Below are positions 1-9,387 of a stretch of DNA of 64,000 bases, piece by piece. The stretch is from Neptuniibacter caesariensis (lineage in GTDB: Bacteria > Pseudomonadota > Gammaproteobacteria > Pseudomonadales > Balneatricaceae). The translations under genes were made by a program, and so were the position numbers. The notes below the pieces were generated by a model, which did not search any database, was not told where the DNA came from, and saw nothing but the letters and a program-made list of their open reading frames with translations. The stretch's first letter is position 1. Each line of letters starts with the position of its first letter. The stretch lies in assembly GCF_000153345.1 (NCBI RefSeq), contig NZ_CH724127.1, positions 192,057-256,056 on the forward strand, read 5' to 3'.

Positions 1-738
1 CACGACCGCTGACGTAGTCGTTTTCCAGGATGAAGGTAACAGTCTTAGCAATCTCTTCTGGCTGACCCAGGCGTTTAGCAGGAATGCCAGCAGCGATTTT
101 GTCTAGGGCTTCCTGTTTCATGCTCATAACCATCTCAGTACCGATATAGCCAGGAGCGATGGAGTTCGCACGGATGCCGTAGCGAGCCAATTCTTTAGCC
201 CAAGTAACTGCCATTGCCTGTACGCCAGCTTTAGTAGCAGTGTAGTTGGTCTGGCCCATGTTGCCGTTACGTGAGATGGAGGAGATATTGATGATGCAGC
301 CCTGAGTGCCCAGGTCGATCATCTGTGCTGCTGCTTCACGAGCACACAGGAATGTACCGGTCAGGTTAACATCCATAACCAGATTCCACTGGTCCATAGA
401 CATTTTCTTAGCAACCTTGCCAGTTTCACGGTCTACTTTCAGGAACAGGCCGTCACGAGTGATACCGGCGTTGTTTACCAGACCATTGAGTGTTCCGAAA
501 TCAGCTACAACATCAGCAAACAGCTTTTCAACTTCGTCTTCTTTGGCAACGTTGCAGAGGTAAGCGCGAGCTTCAACGCCTTTTTCCATGCAAAGGCCAA
601 CAGTCGTATCCAGATCTTCCTGGCTCAGATCAGCAAGTGCCAGTTTTGCACCTTGTGCAGCCAGTTCAAGCGCCATTGCGCGACCAAGACCACGGCCACC
701 GCCAGTGATAACGATTACTTTATCTTTGAGTTCCATTG
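1..738 (-). CDS. SDR family oxidoreductase, FabG-like (3' end cut by window edge)
   Basis: NAD(P)H-dependent short-chain reductase, probably a 3-oxoacyl-ACP or acetoacetyl-CoA type ketoreductase. The reverse strand reads MELKDKVIVITGGGRGLG, the Rossmann TGxxxGxG motif, then NNAG, a catalytic Ser (ISSIS), and the YxxxK pair in NYTATKAG; APGYIGTEM follows. 246 codons are present and end at VSGRV, so only the last few residues (normally a short DGG tail) lie outside the window. Compared with E. coli FabG there is a short insertion after NAGITRDG (around LKVDRETGKVAKK), so this is a side clade and not the fatty-acid FabG itself. The ATG at 738 has an AAGGG ribosome site just upstream. It is transcribed divergently from fxsA. 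Substrate is not determinable from sequence. Confidence 0.85.
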
Positions 739-1118
739 AGGATTACCCTTACTTCGATTTGACTCTATATTTATTGTGCGTTGCGTCATTGTGCAGAAAT
801 TAAACTTATCCCGCTTTTGCAAAAAGTCCACATCTTGTCTGATAGATTCATTTATCAATAAGTTCTATAGACCTTTGAAGGAGTTTTTTTGTTTCGTAAC
901 GCGTTTGCTAAGCATATGTTTTAGCTTGCAAATATTGCGCTGCACTATACTTGAGTGCTTGTTTATTAAATTTTCTATACAGCAGGGTATCCACTTATTT
1001 CTGATGCGGGAAGTGAAAAAAAATTCACCAATCTTGAATTTTATGAACTTCGCCCATAGGAATATAGGACTGCTATTTTGTGGGAGGCATATGATCCTGC
1101 ATAACGTTGAGGCGTTTC
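739..1118. other. Intergenic region between divergent SDR and fxsA
   Basis: About 380 bases, AT-rich, no convincing gene. Short open frames here lack a ribosome site and family resemblance. It must hold the promoters of both flanking genes; the only legible signal is a heat-shock-like promoter on the fxsA side. Confidence 0.6.
1033..1058 (+). promoter_or_regulatory. Possible sigma-32 promoter for fxsA
   Basis: CTTGAA at 1033-1038 matches the sigma-32 -35 element, and CGCCCATA at 1051-1058 resembles the CCCCATnT -10 element. The spacing is near the 13-14 bases used by heat-shock promoters. It lies about 60 bases before fxsA. The -10 is imperfect, so this may be chance in AT-rich sequence. Confidence 0.35.
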
Positions 1119-1631
1119 ATGAAGTTTTTATTCTTGCTGTTTATTATTGTTCCTATTATTGAGATCACGGTACTCATTAACGTTGGCGAGGCTATCGGCG
1201 CCTGGAACACTGTTGGTCTGGTTCTGCTCTCAGCATTTATTGGCGTAAACATGTTGCGCTATCAGGGGTTGTCGACGCTCGCAAGGGCACAGCAAAGAGC
1301 CAATCAGGGGGAGATCCCGGGTCAGGAGATGGTTGAGGGTATCGTTCTGGCCGTGGGGGGAGCATTATTAGTCACTCCAGGCTTTGTAACCGATGTTATT
1401 GGTTTTAGCTGTTTGATCCCGTTCACGCGTCAGGCATTCGCTAAATCATTGTTAAGCCGCTTTACGGTGATTGCTTCTCAGCAGCAACATCAGGCGTCGG
1501 CTCAATTCTACAGCTCCGATCCTTTCCAGAATGCGGGGAATCCTGAAGAGCGTTTACAGCCGAATCAGCGCGATCAATCGGCTTCTCAATCCGGTGATGT
1601 GATTGATGGTGAGTTTGAGCGCAAAGATTAA
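1119..1631 (+). CDS. fxsA: FxsA family inner-membrane protein
   Basis: 170-residue FxsA-family membrane protein; in E. coli overproduction of FxsA relieves F-plasmid exclusion of phage T7, and its normal role is unclear. The N-terminus MKFLFLLFIIVPIIEI followed by a second hydrophobic stretch (about residues 28-48) and a third/fourth (about 70-105, GGALLVTPGFVTDVIG) is the family signature. The hydrophilic tail from about 115 is Gln/Ser-rich and variable. The ATG at 1119 is preferred because TTGAGG lies 7 bases upstream; an in-frame TTG at 1107 would overlap that ribosome site. As in many gammaproteobacteria it sits directly before groES. Confidence 0.88.
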   Translation: MKFLFLLFIIVPIIEITVLINVGEAIGAWNTVGLVLLSAFIGVNMLRYQGLSTLARAQQRANQGEIPGQEMVEGIVLAVGGALLVTPGFVTDVIGFSCLIPFTRQAFAKSLLSRFTVIASQQQHQASAQFYSSDPFQNAGNPEERLQPNQRDQSASQSGDVIDGEFERKD

Positions 1632-1665
1632 GTGCTATAAATAGCAAAAAAAATTATATCGGGGT

Positions 1666-1692
1666 GTTGAATTCATTTTTAATGCCCCAACT
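1666..1692 (+). promoter_or_regulatory. Sigma-32 heat-shock promoter of groESL
   Basis: GTTGAAT at 1666-1672 and CCCCAACT at 1685-1692 resemble the sigma-32 -35 (CTTGAAA) and -10 (CCCCATnT) elements, separated by about 13 bases as in the E. coli groE promoter. The pair lies about 90 bases before the groES start. No CIRCE inverted repeat was seen, so RpoH control is more likely than HrcA control. Confidence 0.65.
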
Positions 1693-1780
1693 AAGCAATG
1701 CAAAGACAGTTGCACTTTGCGACTGTTCATAACAAACACTATGTTGATTTTGGTCAGACAAAGATCAGGAGAGAAAACAG

Positions 1781-2068
1781 ATGAAAATTCGTCCACTTCA
1801 CGACCGTGTAGTTGTTCGTCGTAATGAAGAAGAAGCTACTACTGCTAGTGGTATCGTACTGCCTGGTTCCGCTCAGGAAAAACCAAACCAGGGTAAAGTT
1901 ATCGCTGTTGGCGAAGGTCGTATTCTGAATAACGGTGAGCGTCAGGCGCTGACTGTTCAGGTTGGGGATACAGTTCTGTTCGGTGGTTATGCGAACACAG
2001 TTAAAGTTGACGGTGAAGAGCTGTTGATTCTAAGCGAAAACGAAATTTACGGTGTGCTGGAAGACTAA
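1781..2068 (+). CDS. groES: Co-chaperonin GroES
   Basis: 95-residue heptameric lid of the GroEL folding chamber, cytoplasmic. It starts [14 protein letters not shown] and contains the mobile-loop region ([20 protein letters not shown], residues about 16-35) with the hydrophobic GIVL contact that binds GroEL. The roof and barrel segments [10 protein letters not shown] and [25 protein letters not shown] are canonical. Length equals the family norm. A clear AGGAGAG ribosome site precedes the ATG. groEL follows 63 bases later. Confidence 0.98.
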   Translation: MKIRPLHDRVVVRRNEEEATTASGIVLPGSAQEKPNQGKVIAVGEGRILNNGERQALTVQVGDTVLFGGYANTVKVDGEELLILSENEIYGVLED

Positions 2069-2116
2069 TTCCGGTTGAACTTTTCGTTTATCGAGCATTA
2101 CGTAAAGAATTTTTGA

Positions 2117-3777
<1,661 letters not shown>

Positions 3778-3809
3778 TCATCCCCCCCTGGACACTGAGT
3801 ACAACGAAG

Positions 3810-3834
3810 AGCCTCGCATTTTGCGGGGCTTTTT
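3810..3834 (+). terminator. Rho-independent terminator of groESL
   Basis: AGCCTCGC at 3810-3817 pairs with GCGGGGCT at 3823-3830 (one G-U pair) around a short AT loop, followed by a T run. It lies 33 bases after the groEL stop. Confidence 0.85.
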
Positions 3835-3888
3835 GTTTCTGCGTAGAATACGCATAGTTTCCGTTTTACTTGATGTGTAGAGAACACT

Positions 3889-4785
3889 ATGAACCGTGAT
3901 GATGATATTAATGTACCAGATCTAGGCCCTGCCGAGCCTTCTTCAGAAGGTCGTGCGGCTCCCGTATCAGCTCAGCCTGCCGCCAAGGCTCAGGCGGGTT
4001 CAGGTAGCCAGGCAAGCTCATCCGCTTCAGGTGCGAGCCCTGTGCTGTATCTGGTGATGATTGTTTTGGTGGTCGCAGTGTCTGCCCTGGGGTATTACGG
4101 TTATGAAATGCAGCAGTCTCTGAAAGAGCGTGAAGCGACGTTTGAGCAGGCGCAGGGACAAATTGGGCAATTGGAACAGCTGTTAAAGCAAGCAGAGCAG
4201 GGCGCTGCGCAATCGGGCGAGGCTTTGCAAGGAAATGTGACCTCTCTGGAATCGACATTAAAGCAGAAAGATAAACAGCTGGACTCAGAAATTGCAAAGC
4301 TATGGGCTATCGCGCATCAGAAGAATAAGCCGTTGATTGAAAAGCAGGCGAAGGAGCTGGCAGCGCTTAAAAAGTCGTTGGCAGAGCAAGGTAAGAGTAC
4401 TGATGCGCTTAAAGCTCGTCTGGCAAAACAGGAATCTGCGCTTAAGAAAGCCTCTGGTGCGGGCTCGGAAGTAACTAAACTTAAGAAACAGCTCTCCTCT
4501 GAAATTAATAAAGTTAATAAGCTTGTAGCACGGCTTGAAGCTGAGCTGAGAACCGGAGCTGAGCTAGCTCAGGAGCAGACCGATGAGCTGATTAAAACCC
4601 AGCGTCAGTTGAGCGACAGGCTTGTGGCGCTTGAAGGTAAGAGCAATGCGGATCTGGTTCGCCGGGTGAAACTGAACGAGCAGGCGGTTAGAGCTTTTGA
4701 TGGCACGCGTCGCCAGTTGAATCAGGATCTACTGCAGGTGAAGCAAAAGCTGAACAATTTGCAGTTACAGCTTGAGCAAAAGTAA
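3889..4785 (+). CDS. Membrane-anchored coiled-coil protein, unknown function
   Basis: 298 residues, not recognised as a characterised family. Residues 1-50 are acidic then Ala/Ser/Gln-rich and probably disordered. One transmembrane helix follows at about 52-70 (VLYLVMIVLVVAVSALGYYGY). From about 75 to the end the sequence is Lys/Glu/Gln/Leu-rich heptad-like coiled coil (KQLDSEIAKLWAIAHQKN, LKKQLSSEINKVNKLVARLE). This predicts a cytoplasmic N-terminus and a long periplasmic or cytoplasmic rod. It lies between the groESL terminator and thpR with its own spacing. The layout resembles envelope scaffold proteins, but no partner is evident. Confidence 0.75.
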   Translation: MNRDDDINVPDLGPAEPSSEGRAAPVSAQPAAKAQAGSGSQASSSASGASPVLYLVMIVLVVAVSALGYYGYEMQQSLKEREATFEQAQGQIGQLEQLLKQAEQGAAQSGEALQGNVTSLESTLKQKDKQLDSEIAKLWAIAHQKNKPLIEKQAKELAALKKSLAEQGKSTDALKARLAKQESALKKASGAGSEVTKLKKQLSSEINKVNKLVARLEAELRTGAELAQEQTDELIKTQRQLSDRLVALEGKSNADLVRRVKLNEQAVRAFDGTRRQLNQDLLQVKQKLNNLQLQLEQK

Positions 4786-4889
4786 GCTGAATAAAAAATA
4801 ACCAGCTTGCTGCTTTCTAATGTTTGCCATCTGCCAAGCATAAAGGCAAAATAGCCGGTTCCTCACATATAGGGATAAATTAGGACTCT

Positions 4890-5450
4890 ATGAAGATCCG
4901 TGCTTTTTTTGCACTGACACTGCCCGATTCTGTTGTACGCTGGTTGGCGGATCATGCTGATACGCTTTGCGAGTATGACAAGAAAACGGAAGTGAACTGG
5001 GTTGACTCTGATCGTTACCATCTGACGCTCTCTTTTTTAGGGGACATTGAGTTAGGCCAGGTTGAAGATCTTGAAGCCTGCGCGCGCGAGTGCTTAGCTG
5101 ATTTCTGTTCTTTTCAGGTACACATCAATGCGGCTGAGTATTATCGGGTGAGTAAAAAGCTTGCCTTGATTGCGGCGTTGCCTGACGTGCATGAAGAGCT
5201 CCAGCAGCTACATGACCTGACCGTTGATGTAGCTAAGAAAGCGGGTGTGACCTATGAGGAAGAGGACTTTAAACCGCATATTACTCTGGGGCGTCTGCCC
5301 GGTAAAAATGGTTTTAAATCACCGGAAAAGTGGCCTGATCTGGATATGTTTAGTCTGGCTGACTCGGTTGTTTTATTTCAGAGTAAGCCAGGTGAAGACG
5401 GTTCTATCTATACGCCGTTATTTGAAATTCCGCTTAAGGATCTCTCCTGA
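4890..5450 (+). CDS. thpR: RNA 2',3'-cyclic phosphodiesterase (2H family, ThpR/LigT)
   Basis: 186-residue cytoplasmic 2H phosphoesterase that hydrolyses 2',3'-cyclic phosphate RNA ends to 2'-phosphates; older name 2'-5' RNA ligase. The two catalytic HxTx motifs are present: H44-L-T46-L in YHLTLSFLGD and H130-I-T132-L in FKPHITLGRL. The N-terminus MKIRAFFALTLPD is typical of the family and the length is close to the usual 175-190. The ATG at 4890 has TTAGGA upstream. The next gene, trhP, also acts on tRNA, which is compatible with an RNA-processing neighbourhood. Confidence 0.92.
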   Translation: MKIRAFFALTLPDSVVRWLADHADTLCEYDKKTEVNWVDSDRYHLTLSFLGDIELGQVEDLEACARECLADFCSFQVHINAAEYYRVSKKLALIAALPDVHEELQQLHDLTVDVAKKAGVTYEEEDFKPHITLGRLPGKNGFKSPEKWPDLDMFSLADSVVLFQSKPGEDGSIYTPLFEIPLKDLS

Positions 5451-5501
5451 GTCGGTTTTTTTCAAATAACAATCTTTGACTTTTAATATCACTCCTTTTT
5501 T

Positions 5502-6863
5502 ATGATCAATCCTGAGCTATTGTCTCCTGCGGGAACACTTAAGAACATGAAGTATGCGTTTGCCTATGGTGCAGACGCAGTCTATGCTGGCCAACCTCGT
5601 TACAGCCTGCGTGTCCGTAATAACGATTTTAATATGGATAACCTGGCTGAAGGTATCGACCTTGCTCATCAACTGGGCAAAAAGTTCTTTCTGGCAAGTA
5701 ATATCCTTCCGCACAACAGTAAACTGAAGACCTATATTGATGATCTTCGGCCTGTGGTTGAGATGGGGCCTGATGCATTGATTATGTCCGATCCGGGGTT
5801 GATCTACCTGGTCAAAGAGCATTTCCCGCATATGCCGATTCATCTTTCTGTTCAGGCAAACACGATGAACTGGGCGTCCGTAAAGTTCTGGCATTCCATG
5901 GGTGTAGAAAGGGTGATTTTATCCCGAGAGCTTTCTTTGGATGAAGTTGAAGAGATCCGTCAGCGATGCCCTGAAATGGAAATCGAAGTGTTTGTTCACG
6001 GCGCATTGTGTATCGCATACTCTGGTCGCTGCCTGCTTTCCGGATACATCAATAAGCGTGACCCTAACCAGGGGACTTGTACTAACAGTTGCCGTTGGAA
6101 ATACGATGCTCATGAGGCGAAACAGGATGAATCGGGCGATATTATTCCTGTTGAACAGTTTGATCCAAATGCGGCACAAGACGTGAAGCCTGATCTAGGG
6201 GTGGGTAAGCCAACGGATCAGATCTTCCTGCTTCAGGAAGAGACGCGTCCTGGCGAATATATGCCTGCCTTCGAAGATGAACATGGCACCTATATTATGA
6301 ACTCTAAGGATCTGCGTGCGATTCAGCATGTACACCGTCTGGCTGAAATGGGTGTCGATTCTCTTAAAATTGAGGGTCGTACTAAGTCTCACTACTATGT
6401 GGCACGTACTGCACAGGCTTATCGTAAAGCGATTGATGATGCGGTAGCGGGCAAGCCGTTTGATATGAGCCTGATGGATGAGTTAGAGAATCTGGCTAGC
6501 CGTGGTTATACCGAAGGGTTCTATCGTCGTCATGTTCATGACGAGTACCAGAATTATGAGACGGGTAACTCTGTTGGCGTACATCAGCAGTTCGTTGGTG
6601 AGGTGATGAGTTATCAGGACGGTATGCTCGAAGTGGATGTTCGTAACCGGTTCCTTAAAGGCGACACGCTTGAATTGATGACACCTCAGGGCAATCATAA
6701 ATTTAAACTGGATGAGATGATCGATAAGAAAGGTAAGCAAGCAGATGTGGCGCCAGGTTCTGGCCATGTTATGCGCATTCCAATGAATATCGACGCCGAT
6801 CTGGAATATGCGCTGATTATGCGCGATCTGCCTAATGCCCCGGAGTATAGCCGTCAGGGCTGA
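5502..6863 (+). CDS. trhP: tRNA U34 5-hydroxylation protein TrhP (peptidase U32 family, YegQ)
   Basis: 453 residues, the same length as E. coli YegQ/TrhP, which supports prephenate-dependent formation of 5-hydroxyuridine at wobble position 34 of tRNAs. The N-terminus NPELLSPAGTLKNMKYAFAYGADAVYAGQ is the U32 hallmark. The Cys-rich segment GALCIAYSGRCLLSG followed by GTCTNSCRW carries the conserved cysteines expected to bind an iron-sulfur cluster. LKIEGRTKSHYYVA is also conserved. It lies 51 bases after thpR and 5 bases before the prenyltransferase gene, so the three are probably co-transcribed. Confidence 0.94.
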   Translation: MINPELLSPAGTLKNMKYAFAYGADAVYAGQPRYSLRVRNNDFNMDNLAEGIDLAHQLGKKFFLASNILPHNSKLKTYIDDLRPVVEMGPDALIMSDPGLIYLVKEHFPHMPIHLSVQANTMNWASVKFWHSMGVERVILSRELSLDEVEEIRQRCPEMEIEVFVHGALCIAYSGRCLLSGYINKRDPNQGTCTNSCRWKYDAHEAKQDESGDIIPVEQFDPNAAQDVKPDLGVGKPTDQIFLLQEETRPGEYMPAFEDEHGTYIMNSKDLRAIQHVHRLAEMGVDSLKIEGRTKSHYYVARTAQAYRKAIDDAVAGKPFDMSLMDELENLASRGYTEGFYRRHVHDEYQNYETGNSVGVHQQFVGEVMSYQDGMLEVDVRNRFLKGDTLELMTPQGNHKFKLDEMIDKKGKQADVAPGSGHVMRIPMNIDADLEYALIMRDLPNAPEYSRQG

Positions 6864-6868
6864 TTCTG

Positions 6869-7711
6869 ATGTCTGCCGATCGCTATTTGTTCAAACGAGC
6901 GCTACGCCCATTTTCATTTAGTGTAGCGCTTGTTGTTTGTGGTACAGGTATTCTTGCCGCATATCGTGCAGGCTATAGCGATGGCTTTCTCGCCTCTCTT
7001 ATTCTTATTGCCGGCTTGGCGCTTCAGGCCGGTGTTAACCTGATCAACGACTATTCTGATTTAGAATCCGTAAAGAGTGACCTGATTGCGGTGTCTAGAA
7101 TACGCCGTAACTTCCTGTTAGGTAACGGCTGTTTTCTTCTCGCTGCGGGGATAGGTCTGTATTTGATCCTGTCCTCGGGGCCAGCTCTATTATGGATCTC
7201 TTTAATCGGTATTCTTGGCGCGCTTGGCTATACGTTGGAGCCGATCAATTACAAGCGGCGTGGGCTGGCTGTTTTTCTGGTTTTCTGGCTGATGGGCGTT
7301 CTTATGGTGACGGGCGCATATTATGTTTTTGCTGCTGATGTCACATTAACGGTATTCCTCCTGTCTCTTCCGGTGAGCTTATTCACTTCGCTTCTGCTGC
7401 TGAGTAATGAGATCAGGGATTATGAGTCGGATCGCGATGATGGGATCAAAACGCTGACGGTTCGTATCGGTTTGCGGGCCGGCACCATTCTGTATTGTGT
7501 GAGCCTTTTCGCCATCTATCTAATAAGCTTTGGGTTAAGCATTATGGATATTTTACCCATGGCATTTTGGGTGTTCCTGAGCTTTCCTTTGGCACTTTTC
7601 CCACTTAAATTTATTTCTAAGCCGGCTCAGATGAGAACGCCTGTAACCCCTGCAACTGGTCTGGCGTTTATGGGATTTGGTGCTGTTTATTGCAGTGCTT
7701 TCCTTTTTTAA
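6869..7711 (+). CDS. UbiA-family prenyltransferase (MenA-like)
   Basis: 280-residue integral membrane aromatic prenyltransferase. The first Asp-rich motif appears as NLINDYSDLESVKSD (about residues 57-71) and the second as NEIRDYESDRDDGIKTL (about 170-186); both bind Mg-diphosphate of the prenyl donor. About eight hydrophobic helices fill the rest. It resembles the 1,4-dihydroxy-2-naphthoate prenyltransferase (MenA) side of the superfamily more than UbiA, but no other menaquinone genes are present to confirm this. It starts 5 bases after trhP, suggesting translational coupling. The acceptor substrate is unresolved. Confidence 0.78.
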   Translation: MSADRYLFKRALRPFSFSVALVVCGTGILAAYRAGYSDGFLASLILIAGLALQAGVNLINDYSDLESVKSDLIAVSRIRRNFLLGNGCFLLAAGIGLYLILSSGPALLWISLIGILGALGYTLEPINYKRRGLAVFLVFWLMGVLMVTGAYYVFAADVTLTVFLLSLPVSLFTSLLLLSNEIRDYESDRDDGIKTLTVRIGLRAGTILYCVSLFAIYLISFGLSIMDILPMAFWVFLSFPLALFPLKFISKPAQMRTPVTPATGLAFMGFGAVYCSAFLF

Positions 7712-7777
7712 ATTGATTCTGTTGACAGATCCTCTATAGGGTCATAGCCTGAAGGTAACGTAACGGGCTGTGGCAGT

Positions 7778-9220
7778 ATGTTATTCATAAGGAAATCCAT
7801 AACGCTGTTTTTGGTGCTGCTGTGTTTCTTTTCAGCAGCATCTGCGGCAGAAATTGTGCTCACGGAAGAGGAAGCTGATTGGTTGCAGCGCAATGCTGTT
7901 ATCCGTTATGCACCAGCGCCCAACTATCCTCCAATTGAGTACTTTGATGAAACTCAGCGTCATCTGGGGGTGACCCCGGAACTCCTTGATCTGATGCTTG
8001 CTAAGGTTGATCTGCCTATTCGCATCGAACGTTTTAATAGCTGGGAAGAGGTAATGTCTGCGACCCGTTTGGGCAAAGTGGATATGCTGGGTTCTGTTGC
8101 GAAAGTGCCAAAGCGGCAAGCCTATCTGAATTTTTCTGAGCCTTATATCACTTTACCCACGGTAATCTATATGCGGGAGAATGAAGGTTATAGCAATCTC
8201 TCGTTAGAAGAGTTGTCCGGTAAGCGCGTGGTGGTTATAGAAGATTATGCCTCTGCAGATTTTGTTCAGGATAATTTTCCCGAGATCTCCTTAATTAAAG
8301 TGCCAGAAATCTCCATCGGTATTCGGATGGTTTCTTATGGTATGGCGGATGCGATTGTCGTTAGCCGAGCGACTGCTGCTTACTACATGCAGCAGCATAG
8401 CCTGACAAACCTAGAGGTTGTGGGTGAAACAGGAATGACCTGGAAGCTTCGGTTTGCAGTTCGAAAAGACTGGCCCGAGTTAAATAGCATTATTCAAAAG
8501 GCTTTAGATTCAGTTTCTGAAGCAGAACTTGAGGCGCTCATAGAGAGACATTTAAAGCAGGGGTATGCAACTCAAGTGCTTTCAACGGAAAGACTGAAAG
8601 AGGTTTCGGTTTGGGTCGGGGCTTGCCTGCTTGTTATGCTGTTTGCTTTGAATCTGTATCTGATCTGGCGTCATCGAGGGCATAAATATCACCTGGAAAA
8701 TACGCAAAAGCAGAAACATGAATTAGAAAGTCAGCTGCAAAGGTTGCAAACGATTGATGCAGAAACCGGATTAACCACCCGCCATGCTTTTCTGGCTGAG
8801 GCAAATAAAGAGCTAGCAAGATATCATCGCTATGGCAGCAGCTTTGCTATTTTTGTTATTGAGGTACCCTCACTTCAGAAATTGAGGCGTATGGGGGATT
8901 TCAAAACAGCTGAAGAGGTCATGAAACAATTAAGCGTGATCATCAACGAGGAGATTCGTGAACAGGATCTATGTGGAGATCTGGGCGATGGTTGCCTTGG
9001 CGTATTGTTGCTAAAGGTTGATGAAATGAGTGCTGATATTGTCGGTAAGCGACTCAGACAACGAGTAGATAGCCCGGGGAGTTTGTATATTCATGGTGTC
9101 GCCACACCCGCAAGCCTTCTGATTGGTGTTGCAGTTCCCCGTGCTGTAACAGGTTCCGTTGATGAATTAATTCAATTAGCGGATTCAAAACTCTATGCGA
9201 TGGGCAATCCTGGCGAATAA
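7778..9220 (+). CDS. Periplasmic solute-binding domain fused to a degenerate GGDEF domain
   Basis: 480 residues. A signal peptide (MLFIRKSITLFLVLLCFFSAASA) leads into a family-3 extracellular solute-binding domain (about 30-262; NAVIRYAPAPNYPPIEYFDE, VDMLGSVAKVPKRQAYLNFSEPY). A transmembrane helix at about 268-288 is followed by a coiled coil and a GGDEF-type fold (IDAETGLTTRHAFLAEANKEL). The active-site signature is DLGDGCLGVLL: residues 403-407 read GDGCL, not GGDEF, so diguanylate cyclase activity is unlikely. It is probably a ligand-sensing membrane protein with a catalytically dead output domain. The ligand resembles amino-acid-type substrates only by fold. It is likely transcribed on its own, 66 bases after the prenyltransferase gene. 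Confidence 0.85.
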   Translation: MLFIRKSITLFLVLLCFFSAASAAEIVLTEEEADWLQRNAVIRYAPAPNYPPIEYFDETQRHLGVTPELLDLMLAKVDLPIRIERFNSWEEVMSATRLGKVDMLGSVAKVPKRQAYLNFSEPYITLPTVIYMRENEGYSNLSLEELSGKRVVVIEDYASADFVQDNFPEISLIKVPEISIGIRMVSYGMADAIVVSRATAAYYMQQHSLTNLEVVGETGMTWKLRFAVRKDWPELNSIIQKALDSVSEAELEALIERHLKQGYATQVLSTERLKEVSVWVGACLLVMLFALNLYLIWRHRGHKYHLENTQKQKHELESQLQRLQTIDAETGLTTRHAFLAEANKELARYHRYGSSFAIFVIEVPSLQKLRRMGDFKTAEEVMKQLSVIINEEIREQDLCGDLGDGCLGVLLLKVDEMSADIVGKRLRQRVDSPGSLYIHGVATPASLLIGVAVPRAVTGSVDELIQLADSKLYAMGNPGE

Positions 9221-9387
9221 TACCAATGCCCGACACCTTAGTGTGATTCTTTTAGTGTATAATCCAGCCGCAGTTAATACTCTCCTTCGAGAAGAGAGAA
9301 TAACAGGATGAGGCTAAGGTATTTATTACCCTGATTAATCCTCAAATAATTCAGCCTTTTGACAAGAAGCTTACTGGGAGCCACCGA

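Noticed and set aside
1107..1118. TTG start for fxsA, four codons upstream
   Set aside because: The TTG is part of the TTGAGG ribosome site for the ATG at 1119, which gives the conserved FxsA N-terminus.
776..1162. 128-codon open frame before fxsA
   Set aside because: Cys/Phe-rich, no family resemblance, overlaps the fxsA start in another frame and lies in a promoter region.
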